This document shows, one piece after another, positions 24,340-35,835 of a stretch of 64,000 bases of DNA. The stretch comes from Nautilus pompilius (lineage: Eukaryota > Mollusca > Cephalopoda > Nautilida > Nautilidae), in NCBI GenBank assembly GCA_018389105.1, contig JACATO010000337.1, forward strand, positions 124,001-188,000. The letters are read 5' to 3'. Below the pieces are notes generated by a model that saw only the letters and a list, made by a program, of their open reading frames with translations, did no database searches and was not told the origin of the DNA. The translations under genes were made by a program, and so were the position numbers. The first letter of the stretch is position 1; each line of letters begins with the position of its first letter.

Positions 24340-27300
24340 TGCCAGCCATAATATTTTAAAATAAATTTTGGAAAATGCTGAGACCGAATGTTATAAATCA
24401 TCTGTAGTGTAAATTATCTTGTTGCTCTTTAGATGTGATTCTTTATTTTCTTAGTTCTTTTTATATACTAATTCAATGCTTCAAAGCTTCATCTATGAGA
24501 TTTTGCATAAAGAATTAAAAATTATATTAATGATTTCCCAGGATATTAAATAAATAATGCCTTTGTTCAACCAGTCACTTTTTGTTGTTTGGAAAATAAA
24601 CAAGTAAATATGCCATTTGTAGACTGACATATTTGTGAATATGATCAGCTTCTAGTGGGTTGCATTTTTTTTTAAACAAGAGGATGTTGTGTGTCAAGTG
24701 TGAGTTTTGAGCTAACAGCTGAGGAATGGTGGTGAGTTTTAGGAAAACAGTTTTGGCGCAGTCACGATAAAATAACCTAGCTTTCAGAATCATAGGAGAA
24801 ACTATACTGGATGTAAAGAAAAACACCAACTAAATAATCTTTCTGTGGTTGTTGAATGCCATGTCAATTTAGATTAGAACTTCCCTTGTATTTGCAGGTG
24901 TGTAATCTATTTTCCTATCTTCCTCAAGAGTCCATTATCTAATTTGGCTGGTGGGTAGAAATATTTAGCTTAGCTATTAAAAGAAGGCAGGAAATTGTCA
25001 TGACCTTTGCAAGCTTCTCCATCAATATTTCAAAACTGATTCATGCCATTACTATTAGCTTATGTTGATGGAAGTTAGAAAACAAAATAACAGCTAAGAG
25101 ACTGCCAAGAACCGAAAGGGAAACTACCAGAGGTTTTGTCTTCACTGATTTTTGCTGCTGCTTAATGAAGCTTCTTTGATAGGATCCTTGTCTATTGTAG
25201 GTATGTTGTCTATACCAGAAAATCTCATCTACTGCTAAGCATGCCATCTATACCAGCAAATCTTGGCAAGAAAAAGTAACAGAAAGAGTTGCTTAACAGA
25301 ATAATATGGTTAATACATACTGATTATACTTAATCGGTTAATAGCATTTCAATTTTCTGTGCATGTTAAGCAGCTTTCATAAAGTAGATTAGATCAGGTA
25401 TTTTCCATTACCTTAGTACCACTAATTAATAAGTATTATTAACTTATTTATATAGATACCAAATTAACAATTTTTACACTAAGAGTCTAATGATCTATGG
25501 AAATAATTTGTGCATTGGTAAGTTTAGTTTTTCATGCAATGCTGTAGTCAAGGTATTCGGCTAAATGGTGATTCTGCAGTACCATGTTTTTCAGCCCCTT
25601 TATTTCCTTCATTCATAGATGAGTCAATTTGGAGTATAAGATGAAACTAGATCAACTATGGTAATTAGCCAAATTTCAACCAGTCAGAACAATACATCAG
25701 ATCTTTCATAACACTGTTGTATCACCTCGCATTGCTTTGGCACTTCTAGGATTGTGAATATTAATGAGCTATTTGAGCATATCATTGAAGTACTTTGTGG
25801 GATGATCTCCTGGATCAATAGGATGTTTACATAGTTTTTCATCATGTTTGTAATTATGGACAGATATTTGAAACAAACCGCTAAGGTTATTAATTCTGGT
25901 ATCAAAAACCTAGTGTCTATTTTAAATCACTGCATGACATCAGTGATCATCAGGTGATCCAGTGTCATTTGTGCTGTGTTGAATCAATCACCTACTTAAG
26001 AAAACCCAAGTATGTCAGTTTTATCTATCTTAAGTAATTTTATTTGATTTTGAAATATTACAGCACACTCAAATTCAGAAATTTCAAGGTCAACACACTT
26101 AGCTCTTCTCTGATTGGATGATATGGCACACACCTCTGGAGAAACCACCATGGTGAATGCTGTACATCAGCAATAAAAATGAGAGGGAGAAATGTAAATC
26201 AGTGATCACCAGTTGCGATTTATTTGGCCTTTAGTCTCAGCTGTACAGTACCGTAATGTGTTGGGTTAGCACGTTCCTCAACTTATCTTCATTGTTAGTT
26301 CACCTAGCTTTACTGCTTTGGCTTTCTTCACAGTCTGTGACATATCCTTCACCTTACACCAGTCCCTGATACATATTACTCAATGACACTGTATTACGTG
26401 TTTGTGGTCATATTGCCATCATTCTCTTCGCTGAAGTCAGCAAATTTCAGCTTAAAAGCTGCTGTTGTACAACTTGCATGACTTTAGAGGCGGCATTTTG
26501 AGATGAGGTAGAGGAGTTTTGGGGGATATTTATACATATTATAAGAATTGAAAAGATAGACAGAATGTAAATGGTGAGCATGCACCTGTTATTGGATAAT
26601 TTTGCATGTTTTAGTGAATGAATTAACTGTGAATTGCTCTCCCAACAGGCAAATGTTCCAGGTAGTATTTTCTGTAGTCTGTTTCGAATGAACAATTCTA
26701 CAGTTTATTTTTAGAAATTAACGCTTTGTCATTTTATATTTTCCCATTAAAGTAACTTCATTAACTCTATTCATAGATAAATTGATTTGGAGTATAAGTT
26801 GAAGCTTGGACTTCCAACTGACTTGCCAAAAAAAAAAGGTATTTGTTGGTTGTCGTCGTAGCGTGAGGCTAAAGGAGTGTTTGCGACAAAGACTTGAGAA
26901 ATACCGTGAACTTTCCATGAATTGACTAACCACAAGACCAAACCATCAAATTTACCCTGGATTCTTTACGTGCTGGTTTGTTCTAGTGAGTGCATGCAGG
27001 ATACAAGGATGATGGTGACGACCAGTAAGCTAGGACACCACGGGACTGACCAATAGATATCCACAATTTTCAAATGTCTAGACAACACTGGGCCTTTTGT
27101 AAGGTATGAATACTTATTCTTCAGTACAACAGACAGCCAACACCAGTGCATACATTACCTAAACTACTGAATATCTGGCATGCTCCCATCATAGGGCATT
27201 TGTGGAAGCCTAGAGAGCAAACGTTTGCAGCTGGTCTAATCCTGAAATGGTGTAGGATATCTCAGGCTTAATCTAGGGTCTTATTTGCAAATCATAATAT

Positions 27301-27690
27301 TAATTACAAGTCATGCAATAAGAGATCTCATTTACTTTAGCAATGCACCCTTTTATAATCTTGAGAAGTTCCTTAGTAACCTACTTTTTTCCTTTTTTTT
27401 TTAACTTGCTCAAATTAACTGGTGTTTTACCATTGTTATTGGATACAATGTACATACTGTAGTTAATGCACTTTTAAAGTTCACTGCCTTGTAGTGCCTT
27501 CATAGATCGGGCTTTGATCTAACAGCTCAATGTATAAGCATCTTTTGATATTCAGTCATCGTCCATACAGTAAACATGCCACCACAGCCCTCTCAGTTAT
27601 CGGTTTCAGAGTGGCGTAGAGGCTTTTTTTTTTTTTTTTGCAACAATTACAGTATTGGGAACCTTGTCTCTTTCCAAGTAATACCAAGGA
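24340..27690. other. AT-rich non-coding stretch
   Basis: No gene is recognised. Two diverged copies of a 45-base phrase containing ATTTGGAGTATAAG occur near 25612 and 26763. A degenerate local duplication containing TCTATACCAG lies at about 25196-25270. Confidence 0.45.
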
Positions 27691-28180
27691 CCGATGGGTA
27701 TGTCTAACATTCACTGCTGCTTCTTCTTAGCGTTCTTCATTGGTGTAAGGTGCATGGTACTGTGGTTTGTTAAGAGAGCGCACACTGGCCCAGTACCTCT
27801 GACTTCAGCTCTCTAAGTTTTCTGTAGGGGTTACCCCACCCTTAGCTTCTGGCTCATATGTCCTACCCTGGGAGCACAGGGGGGGGGGATTGTTTCTCTG
27901 AGGATCCCACCCCGGGGCAGGGCTTTTAAGGCGGCCCTTGCCTGCCTGCTGGCTCCATCATGGGACACTTAGGCATTTTAGGAGTATCTTTGCCATAAGC
28001 TACCACACCCCGTACTGATAGAACCAATGTCAGCTTAGTCCATGACTGCTTATTCGACTGGGAACAGCTAACCTCCATATCTGGAGGCCATTCCCCAATC
28101 CGCCACCTGGGGACACACTTGGTTGGGGGTGGTCGCCCTGTCTGAGATGCAGAATGCTAAGGACATGTGCTTTATACAGC
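27690..28180. repeat. GC-rich block, probable end of an interspersed element
   Basis: The block is sharply GC-richer than all flanking DNA. It contains a run of nine Gs at about 27880, CACCCCGGGGCAGGGC and CCGCCACCTGGGGACACAC, and has no long open frame. The composition and short direct motifs suggest a UTR or tail of a non-LTR retrotransposon, but no RT piece is adjacent, so the class is unproved. Confidence 0.35.
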
Positions 28181-28957
28181 TTCACACACTTGCTAATTGT
28201 CTTATTAGCATCTTTTGAAAACCATTGATAATCTTAAGACTCCTATGAGGTTGAATGGTTCTATAAAACAAATGAACCATATCCATTTATGTTACTTAGT
28301 CTAAATGATATCTGTTTAAGTTCTTTGTAATATTTTGGTGCACCTAAACTAAACCCTTTCAACCTCCATTAAAAAAAAATTAATTAGGGTTTTTAGATCT
28401 GTAAATAAAATGATTGCTCACATTAGCAATATTGCAAAAAAAAGAATTTAAAAGTTGCAGTCTCAAGTGCACAGACAAGGTATGTCTCGGCATCTGTGTT
28501 TCTTAAGTAAGTAAATAGTATTCAGAGACAGGATCAGAGGAATAGTAGCAAAGTTTTATCGATTTTTCCATGTAGAAGAATAAACTATAAATAACTGCAG
28601 GGATTTAAAATTTAAAAAAACTACAATTTATCATTATGCCCTTGTGCAGCAGTATCTTTAGGATCTATTTTAGTTTGAAAAAGCTAACTGGTATTTTAGT
28701 GTGCCATTTTTACCAAGATGTAAGGGCATGAAATGGTTTACTTTTAGCATTATGCAGAGAATCAGGAAGTCATTATGACTTATACAAAGAGTTGGGAAGT
28801 GATCTTGGCTTATGCAATATTAATAATGGTTTTTTTAGCCTTATGAACCAATTAAAACAGCTAAATTCCACTCACCAGTAGATTTTAAATATAGAAATAT
28901 TTTCTAATATGAATCCTTGCCAATGGATTAGCTAATTTTTTTGTTGTAGCACCTTCC

Positions 28958-28988
<31 letters not shown>

Positions 28989-30500
28989 CGTTAGCTGTGT
29001 TAACACCTTTTTGTGTGATGGGTTCGTTAACACATTTTAGTTGTTAAGGAGGTCCAGAGACATGAAAATTACTTGTTTTTAACTAGACTTTTTTAAAAAA
29101 TCATCATGTAAATGTCATATTTAGGAATAAACATTCTAAAGTGATTTATTAAAGTAATTCTTTCTATCTCTTAAACAAAATTAAAAGAGGCCAAATTACA
29201 ATAAAGCATATCATCCACACTTTCAAGAGATTGTTTCAAGTGATGTGAATGAAAATACAGACATTTGTAAATCAAACTTTATAAAAAAAATTAGTATTGG
29301 GGTGAAAGTGTCATGGCCTTTTACTGACAATTATAAAAATTCAAAATTTGTCATGATTTTTTACAATAAAAGAAAAGCAAGAATTGCAGTAATAAAATAC
29401 AAACCATAAATTTTCAGATGCCGTTGTATCCATTTTCAATCAAAAAAATAACTCGGCCAGTCACAAAAAAAACTTAAAAAAGCAATTGGGTTTCCAGTGA
29501 TTGAATATGCAGAGAAAACATTGGAGAATGTGAGCATTTTAAGAATAATGGTGCAAAGGGTAGAGACAAAAAAAAATAATTTTTAAAGTATATAATGTAG
29601 TACATTTATATCAGTGATGAGACTGTGGTTCCAATTACTTTGGAAAGACAATTCAATTATTCTCACCTGTCTAGTGCTGACTTCAAACGAAATATTATGG
29701 AATGACGAGACCTCTTCCATTTTCTCTACTTATTAAATCTTTGCTTCCGTGATTCTTAAAATGTGCATACTTAACAATGTTTGTGCTATGTATGCAGTTC
29801 TTGGAAGCCTGATTGTTTTTTTGAAATATTTAGTGTTTGTTTATTTTTTGGTTGAAAATGGATACAATAGTTATCTGAAAATTTCTTGCAGGTTTGTGTT
29901 GTTACTGCCACTCTGGTTTTTTCATTTTTAAAATTAAAATTTTCTCACATTAAATTTGAACTGCGCTTTCTGTCTCTAAACAAATTGTCTGTTGAATCTA
30001 TTTCTAAGATGTTTTTTTTTTTTCCTTTTTCAATTTCAAATTAGTCATCTCGAGAAGCACAACTATCATCTCTCCCCTTTCAAAAATTTCATTTTGGTGA
30101 GAGTTGCAGTTGTACGACATAATAATTTTGTTTTATTACAGATCCCAAATTTTGTACCTAAAAATTAGTCACATTAATTTTTTTTTTAAGCACATACAAT
30201 CTTCATTTCTGAATGATCCTTTTTCTTTTATATATTTATAAATTCACATTTTAAACTTATTTACTAGCAATCAGAATGAGAATTGTCAATGGGATTTTCC
30301 AATTAACCGATGACTGTGATTTTAAAAAAAATAACGGCATTTGGTTTCTTCCTCAAAAGACTAACCATGACTGATCTAAGGGAAATGATTTTACCATTGT
30401 AGAGGACTTTAAGAGTTCATACACTAGAAACTAGATAGACCAGCTTCCTAGAAACATATGGATGCAAGGTACTTTTAATTTTACTGGCTTTTATTTACAG
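28181..30500. other. AT-rich stretch before the psq block
   Basis: No coding signal is visible. The stretch holds a TA microsatellite at 28958-28984 and ends with the acceptor-like TTATTTACAG at 30491-30500. Confidence 0.5.
28958..28984. repeat. (TA)n microsatellite
   Basis: A pure TA run of about thirteen units. Confidence 0.9.
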
Positions 30501-30948
30501 TTTGCAGACAAGGAAAAGACGAGTAACAAGGGGATGCTATGGTAAGTGGAGCCAGGAGTCTATGACAAGTGCAATGAAAGCTGTGAGAGAGGGCTGGTTA
30601 TGTTTGAACAGTGCAGCCAAACAATTTGATATTCCCAAGACCACACTTAAGAGACATCTGAACAAGGATAATAAACCCACAAAAGAAACACGCAAACGTT
30701 TTGGACGCAACACAGATTTGCCTACCAAGGTAGAGGAGGAGTTGGTGAAGCACATTCTCTTACTGGAGTCGCAATTTTATGCACTGACTTCAAGTGAAAT
30801 CCGCTCTCTTGCATTTGAAATAGCAGAGAAAAACAACATCATGACACGGTTCAACAAGGAGAAACGAATGGCGGGGAAAGAGTGGTTTCTGGGATTTGTG
30901 AAACGCAATCCAGCACTAAATTTCTGTCTTAAACGGAACATGCCATAA
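30501..30948 (+). CDS. psq-type HTH plus CENP-B-like domain; terminal exon or Tigger/Jerky relic
   Basis: After TTATTTACAG one base completes a split codon, and 148 codons run to the TAA at 30946-30948. The product opens TRKRRVTRGCYGKWSQE, then a psq helix-turn-helix (MKAVREGWLCLNSAAKQFDI, then PKTTLKRHL). A CENP-B-type second HTH follows (EEELVKHIL, SEIRSLAFEIAEKN, FNKE---AGKEWFLGFVKRNP). This is the N-terminal DNA-binding half of pogo/Tigger/Jerky transposases and of genes domesticated from them. The 147 codons before the stop have no internal break. The next part of a transposase is missing, but a DDE remnant continues in the same frame at 31003-31122. Reading 1: a dead transposon with an internal deletion, with its start ATG decayed to TTG at 30502. 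Reading 2: the N-terminal half was recruited as a terminal exon, since its acceptor and phase match the exons at 6932, 11932 and 18896. Confidence 0.7.
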
Positions 30949-31002
30949 ACAGGATAGTGGAGCACATCCTGTGGCGAGATTATTACTGTTGAGAATGGGT
31001 TG

Positions 31003-31122
31003 TTGGACAGGGATATATTCTTGCAATGGTACATGCATTTTAGGTCCAAGCCATGGCCAATAGTGGTTCCACCGGTTTTGGACGAACTTGCCAGCCATAC
31101 TGTTTTTGAAGTCTGGGAGTAA
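31003..31122 (+). mobile_element. DDE-domain remnant of the same Tigger/Jerky element
   Basis: The stretch is in the same frame as 30502-30948, beyond two stops. It reads DRDIFLQWYMHFRSKP, then VPPVLDELASHTVFEVWE. The family has F--W--HF---KP and then LLILDGHASHT---VIE, where the Asp of LDGHASHT is catalytic. Here the Asp is kept but GHASH is ELASH. About 200 residues of the transposase are missing between this piece and the HTH block. Confidence 0.6.
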
Positions 31123-31434
31123 TCATGTTCCTGACAGGTCTCAGTCACTTAAGTCCTACTTCTTGAAGTCACCCGGAAACCATGAGTGTCTTTTTTTGGG
31201 GGGGGGGGGTGGATTACAAAAGCTGGACTGGATCCCATGGAGTACAGCTTTTCTGAGCATCAAGAATTCACTTTTCCATTCATTGCATAAACATTAATCT
31301 TATCTGAGAGTCTTGATTCCTTTTTTTTTTCAAAAAACCTGATGGAATATGTTGGTATTATTCTATAACCCTCACCATATTACCCACTAGATTGCTCAGG
31401 TGGTTTATTGATATTGAATGGCAAAATAGTCATG

Positions 31435-31438
<4 letters not shown>

Positions 31439-31466
<28 letters not shown>
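31439..31466. repeat. (CA)n microsatellite
   Basis: A pure CA run of about fourteen units. Confidence 0.92.
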
Positions 31467-31469
<3 letters not shown>

Positions 31470-32520
31470 AATTCCAAAGTGAACACTGTTGTTTGATTAA
31501 TGTCTTGAAAAATTCTAAAGTAATGAAAGTTCCAAAATATGTCATGTGTTGTTCTACTATAGTCTGTATAGTAAAATATTAAAATTTTGATGATTATAGT
31601 GCATTATTTTTAAAATTTATTTATTCAGCTTCCGAATTGACATTGTGAGAATATGACATGTAACCCTCAGGTGGGTAAGTAGCTTGACTGATCATGTAAA
31701 ATTGTTTTTGAAACTGCTCAGTAGTGATATCTTAATGCGTGACACAAAAATTTTAAACTGTCCATCTTGAATTGAAAATGTCGGTTTTAACTTCAATCAA
31801 CTATCTTGAAGTAACAAGCTGTCCCTGACATTTACAAAGGGTATGAGTGATGTTGACACTATCAAAATTAGAATCTATAAAGTTTTTAAGAGGTTCTTTT
31901 TACTTACCCTTCTTAACATCAAGTAAACAACAGTCACCTGCCTGTTTTATTTCTCTCATTAGGGTTCTTCCATGATTTTCATGCCTTCTGATCGCCATGC
32001 AAAGCATTATGGGATATTACAAATGATTTTATACCATCAATAGGTATCAACTTCCCATACTGCTTTGTGGTATCTTTTTTAGGGTTCCATGAACGCTAAA
32101 CAATAATACATAAATAAAATGACATGAAACGTGAGATGAAGTAAAACAAAATTTATCAACAACAAAGCAAATCCAACAAAATCAGTGTATAAAGATATTT
32201 ATTCTCTAAAGTGGTTTAACCAAAGTGTGAACAACAGTACTAAGATGAAAAGAATTTTTCTCATTCCCTTTTTTAAATCTGTATTAACATTTTAAATTTG
32301 CTATCATTTAGTTTTTTTAATTACTGTCCAAATATTTATCCATACACAATTGACATAACTACTACATTGCTTTTCAGATTGAACAGGGTGAATGTATGTG
32401 CGCATTATACCAATTCAAAAACAAAATGTAGTTCTTTTGATAAATTGCCACCACATGGTTGTGATAAATGCATTCTTAGAATTAATGAGATATCAGTTGT
32501 TATTTTAGTTTATACAAGAC

Positions 32521-32526
32521 AATAAA
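32521..32526 (+). promoter_or_regulatory. candidate poly(A) signal, + strand
   Basis: AATAAA on the plus strand, 35 bases before a minus-strand AATAAA at 32562-32567. It may mark the end of plus-strand transcription of the left locus. Confidence 0.25.
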
Positions 32527-32561
32527 ATCACTAGCATTTGGCACTAAAAACAGGTATTGCC

Positions 32562-32567
32562 TTTATT
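32562..32567 (-). promoter_or_regulatory. candidate poly(A) signal, - strand
   Basis: TTTATT on the plus strand, which is AATAAA on the minus strand. It could end a very long 3'UTR of the ZIP gene, but closer minus-strand candidates exist (for example near 36645), so the assignment is weak. Confidence 0.2.
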
Positions 32568-33417
32568 TAATGCATCTTGTCAACAACTGGTTAATCCTGG
32601 CACTATACTCCAACCCCCCCCACAAGTCATGGATCTAAATGCTGTTTATAGGAAAGAGTAAAGATTTTCTGAGATTTCAACATGAATCATTGGATAGACT
32701 TTGTGAAGAACAAAAATACAGCTAGTACAAACAACATGTTTGCAGATAAAAGGTAGTTAAACACTTGTCCCTATCAATATTGGAGATTGCATTCCCTGAT
32801 TTGAGAATTTAATAACAAACTTTTAGAACGTCCATTCTAAGTTTTGATTGATTATTTTTTGTTCCACTTTTTAATTGTTCAAATGCCCAAAGTATCCAGC
32901 ATTTATACTACTACTCAAAACCTGAGATAACATCAGTCTGTGAAATTGGAACTACCAATCAGTTTTCTCTACATGCTGCAATGTTTTTTTTAATCTCTAA
33001 GGCTAAATTTATCCCAGTAACCAGGCCACTTGGCATCCCACTCTAAAGCATAATTTTTTTCAAGAAAAAATTAGCCACATCAGAAAACTGCAAATGTCAA
33101 TTCACAGAAAAATGTGCAATTTTACATTTAAGCTTCTATTCCATAGACCAGATCTTCAAAACCAAGTAAATAAAAGTGTGTACACATACAAAATAATCTG
33201 AAGTTGAAAAGTGAATACCTCAACCATTTTTCCATTCTTTAATCACAAACAAAAAACAAGATTCCCTTTCTGTAAGTATCCCCCCAACACAACAGATAAT
33301 AATCAATGGCGGCTCACTGGTTAGCGATATAGACTTTAATAAATAATCAGTAAAGTCCATAAATATTTATAAAGCCAGACATGCTGTGTGGCAAGAGGCT
33401 GCAAATGAGTAGTTTTA

Positions 33418-33440
33418 TCTCTCTCTCTCTCTCTCTCTCC
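33418..33440. repeat. (CT)n microsatellite
   Basis: A pure CT run of about eleven units. Confidence 0.9.
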
Positions 33441-34359
33441 AGGATATATGCGTAAACAATTACATGTGCCAGCTGTCTCCATTAAAAATACTAAAATTTA
33501 GAGGAAAACAAACAGATATTGATAATTTTAGAGCAGTAAACCATGGCACAAAAAACATGGATAAGAAAAACATACTGTAGAAAACCAAAAAAAGATAAAA
33601 CTGTGGGAAAATCATCAATCTCTTTATATGTGTATACTATGTCTCACTTCTATGTAGTCTCCTGGATTTGCCCATATTCCTGAATAGGTAAATACAAAAC
33701 TTTATAAATATAATTGCTCACCTCTACCCATCACTAGTAACTTTCTCCTTGCAAACACGAATGACACTGTTAATAAAGTATTCTTTGACAGAGTTGTTTT
33801 TGGCTTAAAATAGTTCATAATCACATCCATTGTTTCATCTGCTAACAGCAAAAGAAAAATAAATGTAAACAATAATTTATAATGCTTGCAAGTATGTACT
33901 TTCTAGATGCCATTAAAATAACTTATTTACTGAATATATACAGCCATGACAAATCGGATCTTCCCTATTCACCATTTAATATTTTTATACCTTTTTTGTT
34001 AAAAATGGCAGATAATTGTGTAAGTTTTCTACACAAGTGATTATCTCCCTTAACAAAAATGTGTAATAAATTTTAAAAAATTGTTCATCTCCATTTGAAA
34101 TTCCAAATAGCAATAGTAATAAACTATATAGTTTGACTATTACTGTTTGTAACTGCATAGAAATTATAAATATATATACAGACATACAACTAATAGCTAG
34201 CTATGTTATTTCTGTTTACATTTTATTAGTTGTTATATGCGAGTTTGTTTTTTGTTTTACAAACCAAGTGGAAATCAGTCTGGAATTTAATGATCCAATA
34301 TCACTGGTTTGCGCATCTTTAGAAATATGATCTAGCACCAATGAATTTGCCTTTTTGTT

Positions 34360-34411
34360 CCCAGTTTTAAAAAAAAAAAATTTTTTTTTAATCACCTTTT
34401 TTAAAACTGGG
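34360..34411. repeat. A/T-rich inverted repeat (hairpin)
   Basis: CCCAGTTTTAAAAAA at 34360-34374 is the exact reverse complement of 34397-34411. Between them lies an A run followed by a T run, which extends the pairing. It may be a short MITE-like palindrome or a chance hairpin. Confidence 0.6.
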
Positions 34412-35818
34412 GGACAGCACATTAGATAGTAACATGTATTTGTTAGATCTCAACATAAGGGAGACAAACCATTTTGTGGCATTTCTAACACCAAAGTTTC
34501 CCACATGCATTTATTGCAAGAGTTATAGATAATTAACCCTACACCCAGACATGTAAAACCAGTAAACAAGGCAGACATTGCCGCATCAGTGGAACACTTC
34601 AATGTTCTTTCTTGACTTGGGAGTCACCCAATCCCTGATAATTGTAAACAAAGCAGTTTATAGTTCAAAAGCTGTTAGTCTTTCAACTTTGAATAGTAAA
34701 GGGAAAAAAAAAAAAAAAAAAGGAAACAACCAAATGTTTTATACCATTTTTTCCCTTTAAGTCCAATAAGGGGGGGGGAGTATTATTACTATTGTCCCTC
34801 TGTTGATATATAGCTGCTGCAGAGATTGAGCTGACTATTTTCCAATTTGTTATGTAAATACAATGTAATATGATATAAGAATTGTGTGTCTTGCCAAAAC
34901 AGGTACCAGGGTGAGGATGCAGGGTCTATTATTTCAGTAAGTATGAAAATATCCATTTAACACGTCCAACTGGAATAACATTGTCATTTATGGTATCCAA
35001 GCTGGGTTTCATCTGAACATCCCTGGTAATTTTTAGAGAACTGCCTTAACCAAAAAGTGGACACTGTAATATCTGAAGGTGTGCTATTATCTAAGCAAAT
35101 GTGAAAATTAAAAGATAAAAAGACATGAACTGCGTGTTTTAAAGCTCTCTTGAACATACTCAACAATGACTTAGTCTGGATGGATGTAACGTGTACTCCA
35201 ACCTTAGGTTCATTTTTGCACCATGGTTAAGGCAATTTGGAATACAATTTCCCAAACTACCTCTTCCTCCTACAACAGTGAAAAACTTATCTATGCACAG
35301 TAAGGATTCAATACATCTATTAATACTGATACCATCCAGTGACACATTAAAAAACCGTTGTTTCAACAACTAGAGAGGAATCCTGGTTCTCACACCATCT
35401 GCTTGTCGATGCCCTGCTGCCCTAATCCTAATCTTTGTTTAACAACAGTTCATGGAGATTACTGACCAGATGTACTGTCCACTCCACGACAGTACTTCCC
35501 TGGCAGTGCATAAACTAATTTCCCCTTGAAATGGTAAATCCCCAACAGTCATAAGATGATATGCTACCGCAATACTACTAAAGAAAAATAAACTTGGTGG
35601 ACATCACTGAACGAGTTTAATAAAGGCTTAACGAAACAAATCCTACAACTTTTGTTGCTTTTAACTCCAGGCCCACAATTCCCTAGAACTGTCCACCATT
35701 CCAGTGGATTACTAGTGTAATAAAAGTGTTTGACTTTTCCAAAAGTATATAACAAAAAATTATTTAAACAATTTTTTTTATAAATCAAAGCCTATCCCAA
35801 AAATGTATGCTACATTTT

Positions 35819-35835
35819 GTGTGTGTGTGTGTGTG
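35819..35835. repeat. (GT)n microsatellite
   Basis: A pure GT run of about eight units. Confidence 0.85.
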
